The position numbers were made by a program, and so were the translations under genes. From Kutzneria chonburiensis (GTDB taxonomy: Bacteria > Actinomycetota > Actinomycetes > Mycobacteriales > Pseudonocardiaceae), in the NCBI RefSeq assembly GCF_028622115.1, contig NZ_CP097263.1:8494001-8558000 (forward strand): 64,000 nt of DNA, written 5' to 3'. Below are positions 53,015 to 62,208 of the stretch, piece after piece (position 1 is the first letter of the stretch; every line of letters begins with the position of its first letter). The notes beneath the pieces were generated by a model that was not told where the DNA came from, ran no database searches, and saw nothing but the letters and a program-made list of their open reading frames with translations.

Positions 53015-54926
53015 CCGCCCTGCTGGCCGTTCTCCTCGCCGCCACGCTGACCCTGATGGCGTGGCGGCTGCTCCGCCGCACCAGCAGACGCGGCCGCGCG
53101 CTGCTGGTGGTCGGATCGCTGCTGGCCGCCCAGGCGTTCATCGGCTCGCCGGCCATGGCCGCGCCGACCGACTGCGCGCCCAACCCGGAGCGGCCGGGCG
53201 CGGGCATGGTCGGCGCGCTGGACCCGCCGATAGCGCACGGCGAGAAGGATTCGGTTTATTTCCAGTACGGGTACGCCGGCCTCAGCTGGCACTTCTACGA
53301 CCCGAACTGCGGCTCGATCAGCTCGATGACCAGCCCGAGCGCGACCATCGACACCTGGGTCGGCAATGAGCTGTTCAACGTCACCAAGGTGATCGTCGGC
53401 GCGACCAACGGCCTGCATTACGCCATTCTCGGCAACTACCTGGTCAAGCCGCTGGACAATCTCGTCGACACCGGTGCCAAGGCGCTGTACAACGGCGTCT
53501 TCGCGCCCCTGCTGGCATTGGCCGCGCTCGGACTGGCATTGCTACTTTTCAGGCAAATCTGGAAGGGCGATCTCGCGTCCATCGGCAAGCGGACCACCTG
53601 GGCCCTGGCCGGGCTATGGCTGGCGTCGGCCGCGTATCTCACTCCGCTGGTCTATACCCAGGTGCTGGACAAGGTCCTCATCTTCGGCACGTCCGAGCTC
53701 CAGGCCGGCTTCCTTCAGGAGGTCGGTCTCGGCGACAACGACGCGCTGCCGACCATGTTGCACACCAATGTGATCTACCGGAACTGGCTGCGGGGCGAGT
53801 TCGGCTCGCCGGACGCGCCCCAGGCAACCCAGTTCGGCAAGGACCTGGTCGGTGCGCAGGCCTTCAGCATCGACGAGAAGAACCAGAACAAGGACGCCGA
53901 CCCGAACAACGCCAACGCCAAGAAGCAGTCCTATGTGGACATTCGGGGAAAGCTCGGCAGCGCGACGGGCTACTTCGACGGCACCGACGGCAGTCGCACG
54001 GGCGACGGCTTCCTGGCGCTGTTCCAGGCGCTGGTGTTCTCCCTGTTCCAGCTGTTGGCCAAGGCGGCGATCCTGCTCGCGCAGGTGCTGCTGCGGATCG
54101 TCGTGCTGACCGGGCCGTTGATCGGCCTTGCCTCGATCGTGTTCCCGGACCTGCTGCGCAAGATCGGCCGCGCGGCCGGTGCCGCGCTGCTCAACGTCGT
54201 GATCATCTCGGCGCTGGCCGGCCTGGACACGTTGGTGCTGACCTGGATCTTCGACCCGGCGCACGGTCTGCCGCTGCTCACCCAGATGCTGCTGGCCGGC
54301 CTGGTCACCGTGGCGTTCTTCATGCTCGGCAAGCCGGGCCGCCGGATGATGCAGATGGTGCAGCTGTCGGTGGGGGCCATGGGTTCGCAGCTGGCCGGCT
54401 CCAGCGGTGGGCTCTGGGCTCGCATGCGTGGGCGCCGGGCCGGCGACAGCTCGGCGCAGGAAGCCTTCTGGGAACACGTGCGGGACGGCGAGCATCTGCC
54501 GCCGGAGATCGCCGCCGCCCAGCGGGGCGGCCGCCGGTACCGCCCGGAGGCGAACTCCATCCAGGCCACGGCGCAGCGACTGGACGTCAACGGCACGGAA
54601 CTCACGGCCGGCAACACACGGGCGTTGCAGGCCGGGGTGGTGCGGCCGCGGCGCTGCCGGTCGCCGGCGGCGGCATCGTCGGTCCGATGGCGTCGCGGAC
54701 GGTGGACACGCCGCCGGTGGTGGATCGGAGCTGGGAGCGGCGGGGTGAGGACGCGGTGATCGTGCCGTCGCAGGTGGTGAGTGGGCAGCGGCCGCAGGTC
54801 GAGCCGCGGCGGGCCGAGGTGGAGGTGATCGCCGGGCGACCGGTGCACATGATCTACCGGCCGTCGCGCGGGCTGGAGGTCGCGGAGTCGGACGGGCCGG
54901 CCGGTGGCTGGGGCGAGAGGGGGTAA
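53011..54926 (+). CDS. VirB6/TrbL-like polytopic membrane protein, with frame break
   Basis: The protein has a signal/TM segment at the N-terminus, a Cys-containing extracellular part, and TM helices near residues 165-180, 195-210, 340-375, 395-415 and 428-445. This is the VirB6/TrbL arrangement, the central channel platform. Near residue 541 the frame breaks in a G4 run (54634-54637). As given it ends at 54759 in an Arg/Trp-rich tail. Adding one G gives AGGGAAAALPVAGGG and a tail ending at TAA 54926, 4 bases before the next start, for a total of 638 residues. Third-position GC in the downstream frame supports this repair. Confidence 0.75.
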
Positions 54927-54929
54927 CCG

Positions 54930-55532
54930 ATGCCGATCCGCACCAACCGGGGCCGGTCCGCGGTGTACCGCAAGCTGTGGGGCTGGCCGCTGCGCTCGCC
55001 GCGGCACCTGATCACGTTCGTGATCATCATCGTGGCGCTGGGCATCATCGTGGCGATGGTGATCCCGAAGGCCCCCTCGACGGGCTCGGCGCAGCCGACG
55101 GGTGACACGACCTCGGGCACGAGCAGCGGGGGCACGTCGAACCAGTCGACGGACACGACGACAACGACGACGCAGCCGACCCGGCTGACCTCGCCGCTGC
55201 TGAGCCCGACGCCGGCCCCGCCGGCCCCGCAGGCGCTGGACGTGGCCCAGAAGTGGGTGACGGCCTGGGCCAAGCACCCGGCCGGCATCACCAACCAGCA
55301 GTGGCTGGAGCAGCTCAAGCCCTACACCACCGACGAGTTCCTGCCGCAGATGGGCACGGTGGACCCGGCCAACGTGCCGGCGACCAAGGTGACCGGCGCG
55401 GCGGTCTCGGTGGACTCGACGACCAGCTCGGTCGTCGCCGACGTGCCGACGGACGGCGGCACCATCCAGGTCACGGTGATCACCACGCCGAACCAGGGCT
55501 GGCGGGTCTCCAAGTACGACAAGGCCGGCTGA
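54930..55532 (+). CDS. VirB8/TcpC-like single-TM protein
   Basis: The 200-residue protein has a basic cytoplasmic N-terminus, one TM helix (about 29-46, ITFVIIIVALGIIVAMVI), a Thr/Ser-rich linker and an extracellular alpha+beta domain of about 100 residues (ALDVAQKWVTAWAKHP onward). That is the NTF2-like layout of VirB8 and TcpC. Sequence identity to those families is not evident to me, so the call rests on topology, size and gene order. It starts 3 bases after the repaired VirB6-like stop and ends 1 base before the lytic enzyme gene. Confidence 0.6.
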   Translation: MPIRTNRGRSAVYRKLWGWPLRSPRHLITFVIIIVALGIIVAMVIPKAPSTGSAQPTGDTTSGTSSGGTSNQSTDTTTTTTQPTRLTSPLLSPTPAPPAPQALDVAQKWVTAWAKHPAGITNQQWLEQLKPYTTDEFLPQMGTVDPANVPATKVTGAAVSVDSTTSSVVADVPTDGGTIQVTVITTPNQGWRVSKYDKAG

Positions 55533-55533
55533 C

Positions 55534-56553
55534 ATGAGGGTCTGGATCATCGTCGGGGTGGCGGTCGGCCTGGTGGCCGGCCTGTTCCTGGTCACCATCA
55601 CGGTGACGTCGGTGGTCAACACCCAGCAGCAGGCGCTGAACCTGTTCCGGATGGCCAACTGCAACGCGGCGATCGGCCCGTGGGCCGACACGGTCGGCGA
55701 CGCGGCGGCCGGCGAGGGACTGGCCGGCCGGCTGTCCGCCGACCAGCGCGGCATCGCGGCCCAGATCATCTCGATCGGCAAGGGCCGGCAGCTGCCGCCG
55801 CTGGCCTGGCAGGTGGCCATCCAGGCCGGCATGCAGGAGTCGAGCCTCACCAACGTGACCCACGGCGACGCGGCCGGCCCGGACTCCCGCGGCATCTTCC
55901 AGATGCGGTTCACCATGGGCTGGGGCACCGAGGCCCAGCTGCTGGACATCAACTACGAGGTCAACAAGTTCTACGACGTGCTGACCAAGATCCCGAACTG
56001 GCAGCAGCTGCGGCCCGGCGACGCCGCGCAGGCGGTGGAGCGGTCGGCCTTCCCCGGCGCCTACGACAAGTGGGAGGCGATGGCCGCCGACCTGATCAAG
56101 ACGGTCGGCGACATCGCCGACCCGACCGGCTGCGGCCAGCAGGCGGGCCTGGCCGGCCTGGCCCTGCCGGCCAACCAGGCGGCGGCCAAGGCCATCGCCT
56201 ACGCCATGCAGCAGCTGGGCAAGCCCTACATCTGGGGCGGCAACGGCCCGGTCGGCTACGACTGCTCGGGTCTGATGCAGCAGGCCTACCTGGCCGCCGG
56301 CATCCAGCTGCCCCGGGTGGCGGCCGACCAGTACCACGCCGGCGCGATGCTGCCGGTCGACCAGGCCCAACCGGGCGACCTGGTGTTCCTGGCCACCGAC
56401 AAGAGCAACCTGGCCACCATCCACCACGTGGCCATGTACCTCGGTGACCACAAGATCATCGAGGCCCAGGACTTCGGCATCCCGATCCACATCCGGCCGT
56501 TCAGCTTCACCGAGGCCGAGGTCGTCCCCCAGGCCGTACGGCCCGGCGTGTAG
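55534..56553 (+). CDS. Bifunctional lytic transglycosylase / NlpC-P60 endopeptidase
   Basis: The 339-residue protein has an N-terminal TM anchor (about 3-25), a transglycosylase-like domain and an NlpC/P60 domain (about 218-335). The first has AIQAGMQESSLTN, with a candidate catalytic Glu, and SRGIFQMR. The second has the nucleophile C244 in YDCSGLMQ and the catalytic His in IHHVAMYLG (about 297-298). Such VirB1/TcpG-like enzymes open peptidoglycan for the secretion channel. ATG 55534 follows the preceding stop by one base. Confidence 0.88.
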   Translation: MRVWIIVGVAVGLVAGLFLVTITVTSVVNTQQQALNLFRMANCNAAIGPWADTVGDAAAGEGLAGRLSADQRGIAAQIISIGKGRQLPPLAWQVAIQAGMQESSLTNVTHGDAAGPDSRGIFQMRFTMGWGTEAQLLDINYEVNKFYDVLTKIPNWQQLRPGDAAQAVERSAFPGAYDKWEAMAADLIKTVGDIADPTGCGQQAGLAGLALPANQAAAKAIAYAMQQLGKPYIWGGNGPVGYDCSGLMQQAYLAAGIQLPRVAADQYHAGAMLPVDQAQPGDLVFLATDKSNLATIHHVAMYLGDHKIIEAQDFGIPIHIRPFSFTEAEVVPQAVRPGV

Positions 56554-56564
56554 CAGGAGGCGTC

Positions 56565-57146
56565 ATGAAATTCACGCCAGAGCCCATTCCGCGGCCGGCC
56601 GGCAGACCGGCGTCGAGCACGCCGCTGAGCGACTACCTGAACTCGACCAACCAGGGTGTCGACGCCGGCTACGCGGTGCTGCCGCGGTCGCTGGCCGAGT
56701 CGATGCCGCTGCCCTGGCAGCAGCAGTTCGCCACTCTGATCGCCCAGTTCCACCAGGCCTACGCCCATCTCCAGTGGCCGGTGTACCGGGTGGTGCCGTC
56801 CCGCTACGAGCGGCTGGTCGACCTGGACGAGGAGCAGCTGGCCGAGGCCGGCTATCTGATGGAGATCGACTCCGACGGCGAGATCGTCTACCGCAGCCGC
56901 AGCGGCACGCTGGTGGAGAACCCGGAGCAGACGACCGCGCTGGTCTCGGTGCTTGACCCGATCCCGCACAACCGGCACGGCCGCGTCGAGCCGGCCGGCA
57001 TGGCGCCGCCGCAGACGCCGCCGCCGGGATTCCCTCAGCAGCCAGGTCCGAACACCCAGCAGCCGGGCCCGCCGCCGACCCCGCCGCGCGGCTTCCAGCA
57101 GGACCCGTACCGCTACCCGACCACGCCGGAGCAGCAGAACTGGTGA
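56565..57146 (+). CDS. Unknown protein ending the secretion-like cluster
   Basis: I do not recognise the family. The 193-residue protein is soluble, with no TM helix or signal. A folded acidic core (about 20-130, including PLPWQQQFATLIAQFHQAYA and RYERLVDLDEEQLAEAGYLM) is followed by a Pro/Gln-rich tail (about 135-193). GGAGG precedes ATG 56565 by 6 nt. Position and spacing place it in the operon; it could be a cytoplasmic adaptor, chaperone or substrate of the machine. Confidence 0.55.
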   Translation: MKFTPEPIPRPAGRPASSTPLSDYLNSTNQGVDAGYAVLPRSLAESMPLPWQQQFATLIAQFHQAYAHLQWPVYRVVPSRYERLVDLDEEQLAEAGYLMEIDSDGEIVYRSRSGTLVENPEQTTALVSVLDPIPHNRHGRVEPAGMAPPQTPPPGFPQQPGPNTQQPGPPPTPPRGFQQDPYRYPTTPEQQNW

Positions 57147-57201
57147 CGCCGGGCCGCGACGTGAACGACATTCGCGGATCGGGTTGTCTAAGGTTTCGGG
57201 T

Positions 57202-58635
57202 GTGGTGTCCAGGACGTTCACAACCAGTGGCGCCGGGCGGGACTTCGCTGCGATCCGGAGCGAGTTCGGGCTGCGTGAGGATTTCCCGCCGGCCGCGCTG
57301 ACCGAGGCGGAGCAGGCGCTGGACGACGTCCGGGGCGGCCCGCGCCTGGATGCCACGGCGTTGCCGCTGGTCACGATCGATCCGCCGGGTTCGAAGGATC
57401 TCGACCAGGCCGTGCTGATCGAACGCCGGCAGCGCGGCTACCGCGTCCACTACGCCATCGCCGACCTCGGCGGTTTCGTGCCGCCCGGCGGTGCCCTGGA
57501 CAACGAGGTGAAGCGGCGCGGGCAGACGCTCTACCTGCCCGACGGCACCGTGCCGCTGCATCCGCCGGTGTTGTCCGAGGGCGCCGCGAGCCTGCTGCCC
57601 GAGCAGGTTCGCCCCTCGGTGCTGTGGACGATCGACCTCGACGCGGACGGCAATCCCGAGGGCGTGGTCGTACGCCGCGCGCTCGTGCGGTCCGTCGCCC
57701 GTCTCGATTACGAGGGAGTGCAGGCCAGCCTGCTCGCTGGCAAGCCGCATCCCTCGGTCGAGCTGCTGCCCGACGTCGGCCGGCTGCGCCGAGCCATGGC
57801 GGCCGAGCGCGGTGCCGTCGAACTCCAGCTGCCGGAGCAGCAGGTCAGCCCGGCCGAGGACGGCGAATGGGTGCTGCGGGTCCGGCTGCGCTCCGACATC
57901 GAGGCCTGGAACGCCGAGATCTCCCTGCTCACGGGCATGTGCGCGGCCAAAATCATGATCGACGCCCGTGTCGGCGTGCTGCGGACGCTGCCGTCGGCCG
58001 ACGCCGACGCCGTCTCCGGCCTGCACAAGGCGGCCACCGCCTCGCGCGTGGAATGGCCGGACGGCGAGAGCCCGGCCCGGCTGCTCGCCGGCCTCGACCC
58101 CAACCGCCCCGAGTCGCTCGCCATGTACGTAGCGGCGACACGGCTGCTCCGAGGCGCCGGCTACACCGCCTTCGACGGCACCGAGCCCGCTGTGACCTCG
58201 CACGCCGGCGTCGGCGCACCGTATGCGCACGTCACGGCCCCGCTGCGGCGGCTGGTCGACCGTTTCGCCACCGAATGCTGCCTGGCCACGACCGCCGGGG
58301 CCGAGGTTCCGCCGTGGGTGCGGCAGGCCCTGCCGGAACTGCCGCACTTGATGTCCGTCTCAGACGCATTGGCGGCCAAGGTGGAACGTGCTTGCCTCGA
58401 CCAGGTGGAGGCATGGGTGCTCGCCGGCAGCGTCGGCGACGTCTTCGACGCCGTGGTGCTGCGCGCCGAGACCAACAGCGGCGAGGTCTTCGTCACCGAG
58501 CCGCCGGTGATGGCCAAGTGCAGCGGCAGCGAGCTACCCGAGGGCGAGCGGATCACGGTCCGGCTCGTCGAGGCGGACACCACCCGACGCAAGGTGTCCT
58601 TCGAGCGGTATTCGAAAGAGGTAGATCGTGACTGA
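57202..58635 (+). CDS. RNB-domain ribonuclease (RNase II/R family)
   Basis: The 477-residue protein has the RNB catalytic domain without the cold-shock and S1 domains usual in RNase II/R. The carboxylate motif reads TIDPPGSKDLDQA: three Asp are kept but the fourth, Asp in RNase II (SxDxDDA), is Gln. The substrate-channel segments GVGAPYAHVTAPLRRLVDR and VGVLRTLPSAD are family-typical. RNase II-type enzymes degrade single-stranded RNA 3' to 5'. GTG 57202 or the next codon GTG 57205 is the start. Its end overlaps the F420 oxidoreductase gene by 8 bases. Confidence 0.85.
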   Translation: MVSRTFTTSGAGRDFAAIRSEFGLREDFPPAALTEAEQALDDVRGGPRLDATALPLVTIDPPGSKDLDQAVLIERRQRGYRVHYAIADLGGFVPPGGALDNEVKRRGQTLYLPDGTVPLHPPVLSEGAASLLPEQVRPSVLWTIDLDADGNPEGVVVRRALVRSVARLDYEGVQASLLAGKPHPSVELLPDVGRLRRAMAAERGAVELQLPEQQVSPAEDGEWVLRVRLRSDIEAWNAEISLLTGMCAAKIMIDARVGVLRTLPSADADAVSGLHKAATASRVEWPDGESPARLLAGLDPNRPESLAMYVAATRLLRGAGYTAFDGTEPAVTSHAGVGAPYAHVTAPLRRLVDRFATECCLATTAGAEVPPWVRQALPELPHLMSVSDALAAKVERACLDQVEAWVLAGSVGDVFDAVVLRAETNSGEVFVTEPPVMAKCSGSELPEGERITVRLVEADTTRRKVSFERYSKEVDRD

Positions 58636-59296
58636 AATCGGTGACCTGACGGTGGGCGTGCTCGGCGGCACCGGTCCCCAGGGCAAGGGGCTGGCGTTCC
58701 GGTGGGCCAAGGCCGGCCTGAAGGTCGTCATCGGCTCGCGCAGCGCCGACCGGGCCGAGACCACGGCCAAGGAGCTGCGGGAGCTGGCCGGCGTGGACAA
58801 CGTCGCCGGCGCCGACAACCTGGAGACCGCGAGCAAGGCCGACGTGGTGCTGGTCGCCGTGCCGTGGGACGGCCACGGCGAGCTGCTGGCGTCGCTGCGC
58901 GAGGCGCTGGCCGGTAAGATCGTGATCGACTGCGTCAACCCGCTGGGCTTCGACAAGCAGGGCCCGCACGCGCTGCCCGTCGAGGAGGGCAGCGCGGCCC
59001 AGCAGGCCGAGGCCCTGCTGCCGGACTCCCGGGTCACCGCCGCGTTCCACCACGTTTCGGCCGTGCACCTGGTCGACCCGGCGGTCGAGTCGATCGACAC
59101 CGACGTGCTGGTGCTGGGCGACGACCGCGAGGCCACCGACGTGGTCCGCGGGCTGGCCGACGCCGTGCCCGGCATGCGTGGTGTGTACGCCGGCCGGCTG
59201 CGCAACGCCGGCCAGGTCGAGGCGCTCACCGCGAACCTGATCGCGGTCAACCGCCGCTACAAGGCCCACGCCGGCCTGCGCGTCACCGACATCTAA
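58628..59296 (+). CDS. npdG: F420H2:NADP+ oxidoreductase
   Basis: The 222-residue Rossmann protein opens with TVGVLGGTGPQGKGLAFRWA, the dinucleotide loop typical of NPDG/Fno. VVIGSRSADRAE gives NADPH rather than NADH preference, and IDCVNPLGFDKQG and TAAFHHVSAVHLVDP line the F420 site. It exchanges hydride between NADPH and the deazaflavin F420, feeding F420-dependent reductases. GTG 58628 overlaps the RNB gene by 8 bases. A perfect 24-bp hairpin follows. Confidence 0.9.
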   Translation: MTEIGDLTVGVLGGTGPQGKGLAFRWAKAGLKVVIGSRSADRAETTAKELRELAGVDNVAGADNLETASKADVVLVAVPWDGHGELLASLREALAGKIVIDCVNPLGFDKQGPHALPVEEGSAAQQAEALLPDSRVTAAFHHVSAVHLVDPAVESIDTDVLVLGDDREATDVVRGLADAVPGMRGVYAGRLRNAGQVEALTANLIAVNRRYKAHAGLRVTDI

Positions 59297-59306
59297 CGAG
59301 ACCAGA

Positions 59307-59361
59307 TGTCACATGCGCTCCGCACTTGCCTTCAAACGGCAAGTGCGGAGCGCATGTGACA
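59307..59361. terminator. Perfect 24-bp palindrome between npdG and panB
   Basis: Arms 59307-59330 and 59338-59361 are exact reverse complements with a 7-nt loop (TTCAAAC), followed by AAAA. It separates convergent genes and should stop transcription from both sides. The arm word GCATGTGACA also occurs downstream of rnpB, so it belongs to a dispersed palindrome family. Confidence 0.85.
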
Positions 59362-59378
59362 AAAGGCCGGCTTGAAGC

Positions 59379-60251
59379 TCAGTGGAACGAGTGCTCCGGG
59401 CCGGGGAACGCCCGGCCGCGGACCTCGGCGGCGAACTCGCTGGCCGCGTTGCCCAGCACCGACGCCATGTCGGCGTACTGCTTCACGAAGCGCGGCATCT
59501 TGCCGCGGCGCATGCCGGCCATGTCGGTCCACACCAGGACCTGGGCGTCGCAGTCGGGGCCCGCGCCGATGCCGACGGTCGGGATCCGCAGCTCGTGGGT
59601 CACCCGCTTGGCCACCTCGGCCGTCACCATCTCCAGCACCACGGCGAACGCGCCGGCCTGCTCCAGCGCGACGGCGTCGGCCAGCACGGCGTCGCCCTTC
59701 TCGTCACGCCCCTGGACCCGGTAGCCGCCCAGCTGGTGCTCGCTCTGCGGGGTGAACCCGATGTGGCCCATCACCGGGATCCCGGCGGCCACGATGGCCT
59801 CGACGTGCGGCGCGAACCGGCGGCCGCCCTCCAGCTTGACGGCGTGCGCGCGGCCTTCCTTCATGAACCGCACCGCGGTCGTCACGGCCTGCTCGACCGA
59901 CACCTGGTACGAGCCGAACGGCAGGTCGGCCACTACGAGCGCGTTCTTGACCGACCGCGTCACGCCGCGGGTGAGGAACAGCAGCTCATCCACGGTGACC
60001 GGCAGCGAGGTGTCGTAGCCGTAGACGTTGTTGGCCGCGGAGTCGCCGACCAGCAGCACCGGAATGCCGGCCTCGTCGAACAGCCCGGCGGTGTACATGT
60101 CGTAGGCAGTGAGCATGGGCCACGGCTCGCCCCGGTCCTTCAGCTCCTGCAGGTGGTGGATCCGGACCTTCCGCGTTGACTTGCCGGCGGATGCCTGAGT
60201 TCCATGCTGCGCCCCGTTTCCGTACGGCGCCGTGGTCTCGGCAGACGTCAT
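59379..60251 (-). CDS. panB: 3-methyl-2-oxobutanoate hydroxymethyltransferase
   Basis: The 290-residue TIM-barrel enzyme makes ketopantoate from alpha-ketoisovalerate and methylene-tetrahydrofolate, the first step of pantothenate and CoA synthesis. Motifs include [37 protein letters not shown] (metal-binding Asp), [16 protein letters not shown] and [10 protein letters not shown] (catalytic Glu). The N-terminal 30 residues are a variable extension. ATG 60251 is preferred; an in-frame GTG at 60284 is possible. nadE lies upstream on the same strand; the 115-base gap holds a weak hairpin. Confidence 0.93.
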   Translation of the reverse strand: MTSAETTAPYGNGAQHGTQASAGKSTRKVRIHHLQELKDRGEPWPMLTAYDMYTAGLFDEAGIPVLLVGDSAANNVYGYDTSLPVTVDELLFLTRGVTRSVKNALVVADLPFGSYQVSVEQAVTTAVRFMKEGRAHAVKLEGGRRFAPHVEAIVAAGIPVMGHIGFTPQSEHQLGGYRVQGRDEKGDAVLADAVALEQAGAFAVVLEMVTAEVAKRVTHELRIPTVGIGAGPDCDAQVLVWTDMAGMRRGKMPRFVKQYADMASVLGNAASEFAAEVRGRAFPGPEHSFH

Positions 60252-60328
60252 TGTCCCGACCGTCCTTCCCTCAAGGCCTGCCACTGGCGGGTCCCTGGGT
60301 CTGATGGATGGTTACGGGTCAAGGGTGA

Positions 60329-60357
60329 CACCGTGGAGCCGCCGCGACCCCACGGTG
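60329..60357 (-). terminator. Weak hairpin between nadE and panB
   Basis: CACCGTGG (60329-60336) and CCACGGTG (60350-60357) form an 8-bp stem with a 13-nt GC-rich loop, just 3' of the nadE stop. It may be a terminator or an attenuating element before panB; there is no U-tract. Confidence 0.4.
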
Positions 60358-60366
60358 CGAGCAGCT

Positions 60367-62097
60367 TCACACGGGAATCGGGGTGTGCTCCCGCCAGGCG
60401 TTGGTGATGGGCAGCCGCCGGTCCCGGCCGAACGCCTTGAGGCTGATCTTGGTGCCCGGCGGGTACTGCCGCCGCTTGTACTCGGCCCGGTCCACCATCA
60501 GCACCACCCGCTCGATCAGCGCCGGGTCGAAGCCGCCGGCCAGCAGGTCGGCATAGCCGTGGTCCGCCTCCACGTACTGGTCGAGCACCCGGTCCAGCAG
60601 CTCGTAGTCGGGCAGCGAGTCGGCGTCGACCTGCCCCGGCCGCAGCTCGGCCGACGGCGGCTTGGTGATCGAGTTCTCCGGGATCGGGCCGGCCTCGCCC
60701 CGCCGCGCGGCCTCGGCGTTGCGCCACCGGGCCAGTTCCCAGACCAGCGTCTTGGGCACGTCCTTGATCGGCGCGAAGCCGCCGACCGCGTCGCCGTAGA
60801 TGGTGGAGTAGCCCACGGCCAGCTCGGTCTTGTTGCCGGTGGCCAGCACCAGGTGCCCGTCGGCGTTGGACCGGGCCATCAGCAGCATGCCCCGGCAGCG
60901 GGCCTGGATGTTCTCCTCGGCCAGGCCGGTCAGTCCCAGCTGGTCCACGTACACCTTGACCATGTCGCCGATGGGCTGCGTCTCGTAGTGCAGCCCGGTC
61001 AGCGAAGCGGTCAGCGCCGCGTCCGAGCGCGAGTGCTCCGAGGAGTACGAGGACGGCATCGACACGCCGTACACACCGTCGGCCCCGAGCGCGTCCACGG
61101 CGATGGACGCGACGACAGCCGAGTCGATACCGCCGGACAGGCCCAGGATCACCGAGCGGAAGCCGTTCTTGTGCACGTAGTCGCGCAGGCCGGTGACCAG
61201 CGCGCCCCACACCTCGGCGCAGTCCGACAGCGGCTCGGCCGGGGCCGGGGCGGGCAGCGGCTCGTAGCCCGGCAGCTCGGCCGACTCCAGCGTCACCCGG
61301 GTCACGTCGAAGCCGTCGATCGGCTCCACCGACGTGCCCTGGCCGGCCGGCAGGTCCAGGTCGAGCACCAGCAGGTGCTCCACGAACTGCGGCGCCCGGG
61401 CCAGCAGCTCGCCCTGCGCGTCGATGACCAGCGAGTCGCCGTCGAACACCAGCTCGTCCTGGCCGCCGACCATGTTCACGTACGCGATGGGCGCGCCGGC
61501 CTCGGCCGCCCGTGACGCCACCAGCTTGGCCCGGACGTCGTCCTTGTTCCGCTCGTACGGCGAGCCGTTGATGCACACGACCAGGTCAACGGCGGCCTGC
61601 CCCAGAGCGGCGATCGGACCGCCGTCCTGCCAGATGTCCTCGCAGATCACGAAGCCGATGTCGGTGCCGTGCAGGCGCACGATCGGCAGCTTGCTGCCCG
61701 GCACGAAGTAGCGGTATTCGTCGAAGACGCCGTAGTTGGGCAGGTGGTGCTTGGCGTAGCGGGCGACGACCTGGCCGCGGTGGATGATCGCCGCCGCGTT
61801 GCGCACACCGGCCTCGTCCCGGTCCAGGTAGCCGACGACGGCCAGCAGCTCGCCGCAGCCCAGGTCGGCCAGCCGCTCGGCCAGCTCGTCGACGGCGGCC
61901 CGGGAGGCCTGTGCGAAGGAGTGCCGCAGGGCCAGGTCCTCGACCGGGTAGCCGGTGAGCACCATCTCCGGGAACGCAACCACGTGCGCGCCGGACTCGG
62001 CGGCCTTGCGGCTCCACTCGACGACCAGGTCGGCGTTGCCGGCCAGGTCGCCTACCCGGGGGTTGACCTGAGCGAGGGCGATGCGCAGTTGCGGCAT
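60367..62097 (-). CDS. nadE: Glutamine-dependent NAD+ synthetase
   Basis: The 576-residue protein has an N-terminal nitrilase-type glutaminase with the Glu-Lys-Cys triad. These are Glu in VAFPEMVLTGYP, Lys in AKHHLPNYGVFDE and Cys in IGFVICEDIW. The C-terminal synthetase domain has the P-loop GLSGGIDSAVVA (about 303-314), ATGNKTELAVGYSTIYGD and KPPSAELRPGQ. It amidates NaAD to NAD+ with ammonia channelled from glutamine. At 576 residues it is the short two-domain form, unlike the longer mycobacterial NadE (about 680). It is divergent from the hydrolase gene. Confidence 0.95.
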   Translation of the reverse strand: MPQLRIALAQVNPRVGDLAGNADLVVEWSRKAAESGAHVVAFPEMVLTGYPVEDLALRHSFAQASRAAVDELAERLADLGCGELLAVVGYLDRDEAGVRNAAAIIHRGQVVARYAKHHLPNYGVFDEYRYFVPGSKLPIVRLHGTDIGFVICEDIWQDGGPIAALGQAAVDLVVCINGSPYERNKDDVRAKLVASRAAEAGAPIAYVNMVGGQDELVFDGDSLVIDAQGELLARAPQFVEHLLVLDLDLPAGQGTSVEPIDGFDVTRVTLESAELPGYEPLPAPAPAEPLSDCAEVWGALVTGLRDYVHKNGFRSVILGLSGGIDSAVVASIAVDALGADGVYGVSMPSSYSSEHSRSDAALTASLTGLHYETQPIGDMVKVYVDQLGLTGLAEENIQARCRGMLLMARSNADGHLVLATGNKTELAVGYSTIYGDAVGGFAPIKDVPKTLVWELARWRNAEAARRGEAGPIPENSITKPPSAELRPGQVDADSLPDYELLDRVLDQYVEADHGYADLLAGGFDPALIERVVLMVDRAEYKRRQYPPGTKISLKAFGRDRRLPITNAWREHTPIPV

Positions 62098-62208
62098 GCG
62101 GTGATTCTCCCTTACCTCCCCGCTGACCGGGCGGGATCTGTGGCGCAGGGATCACGAAGGTCGTCGGCGTGTCCCTCGTTCGGAGTCCCCGGATGGCACG
62201 ATCGACAG

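Noticed and set aside
49375-57146. An integrative conjugative element
   Set aside because: No integrase, relaxase, coupling protein, tRNA attachment site or flanking direct repeat is visible, and base composition equals the neighbourhood.
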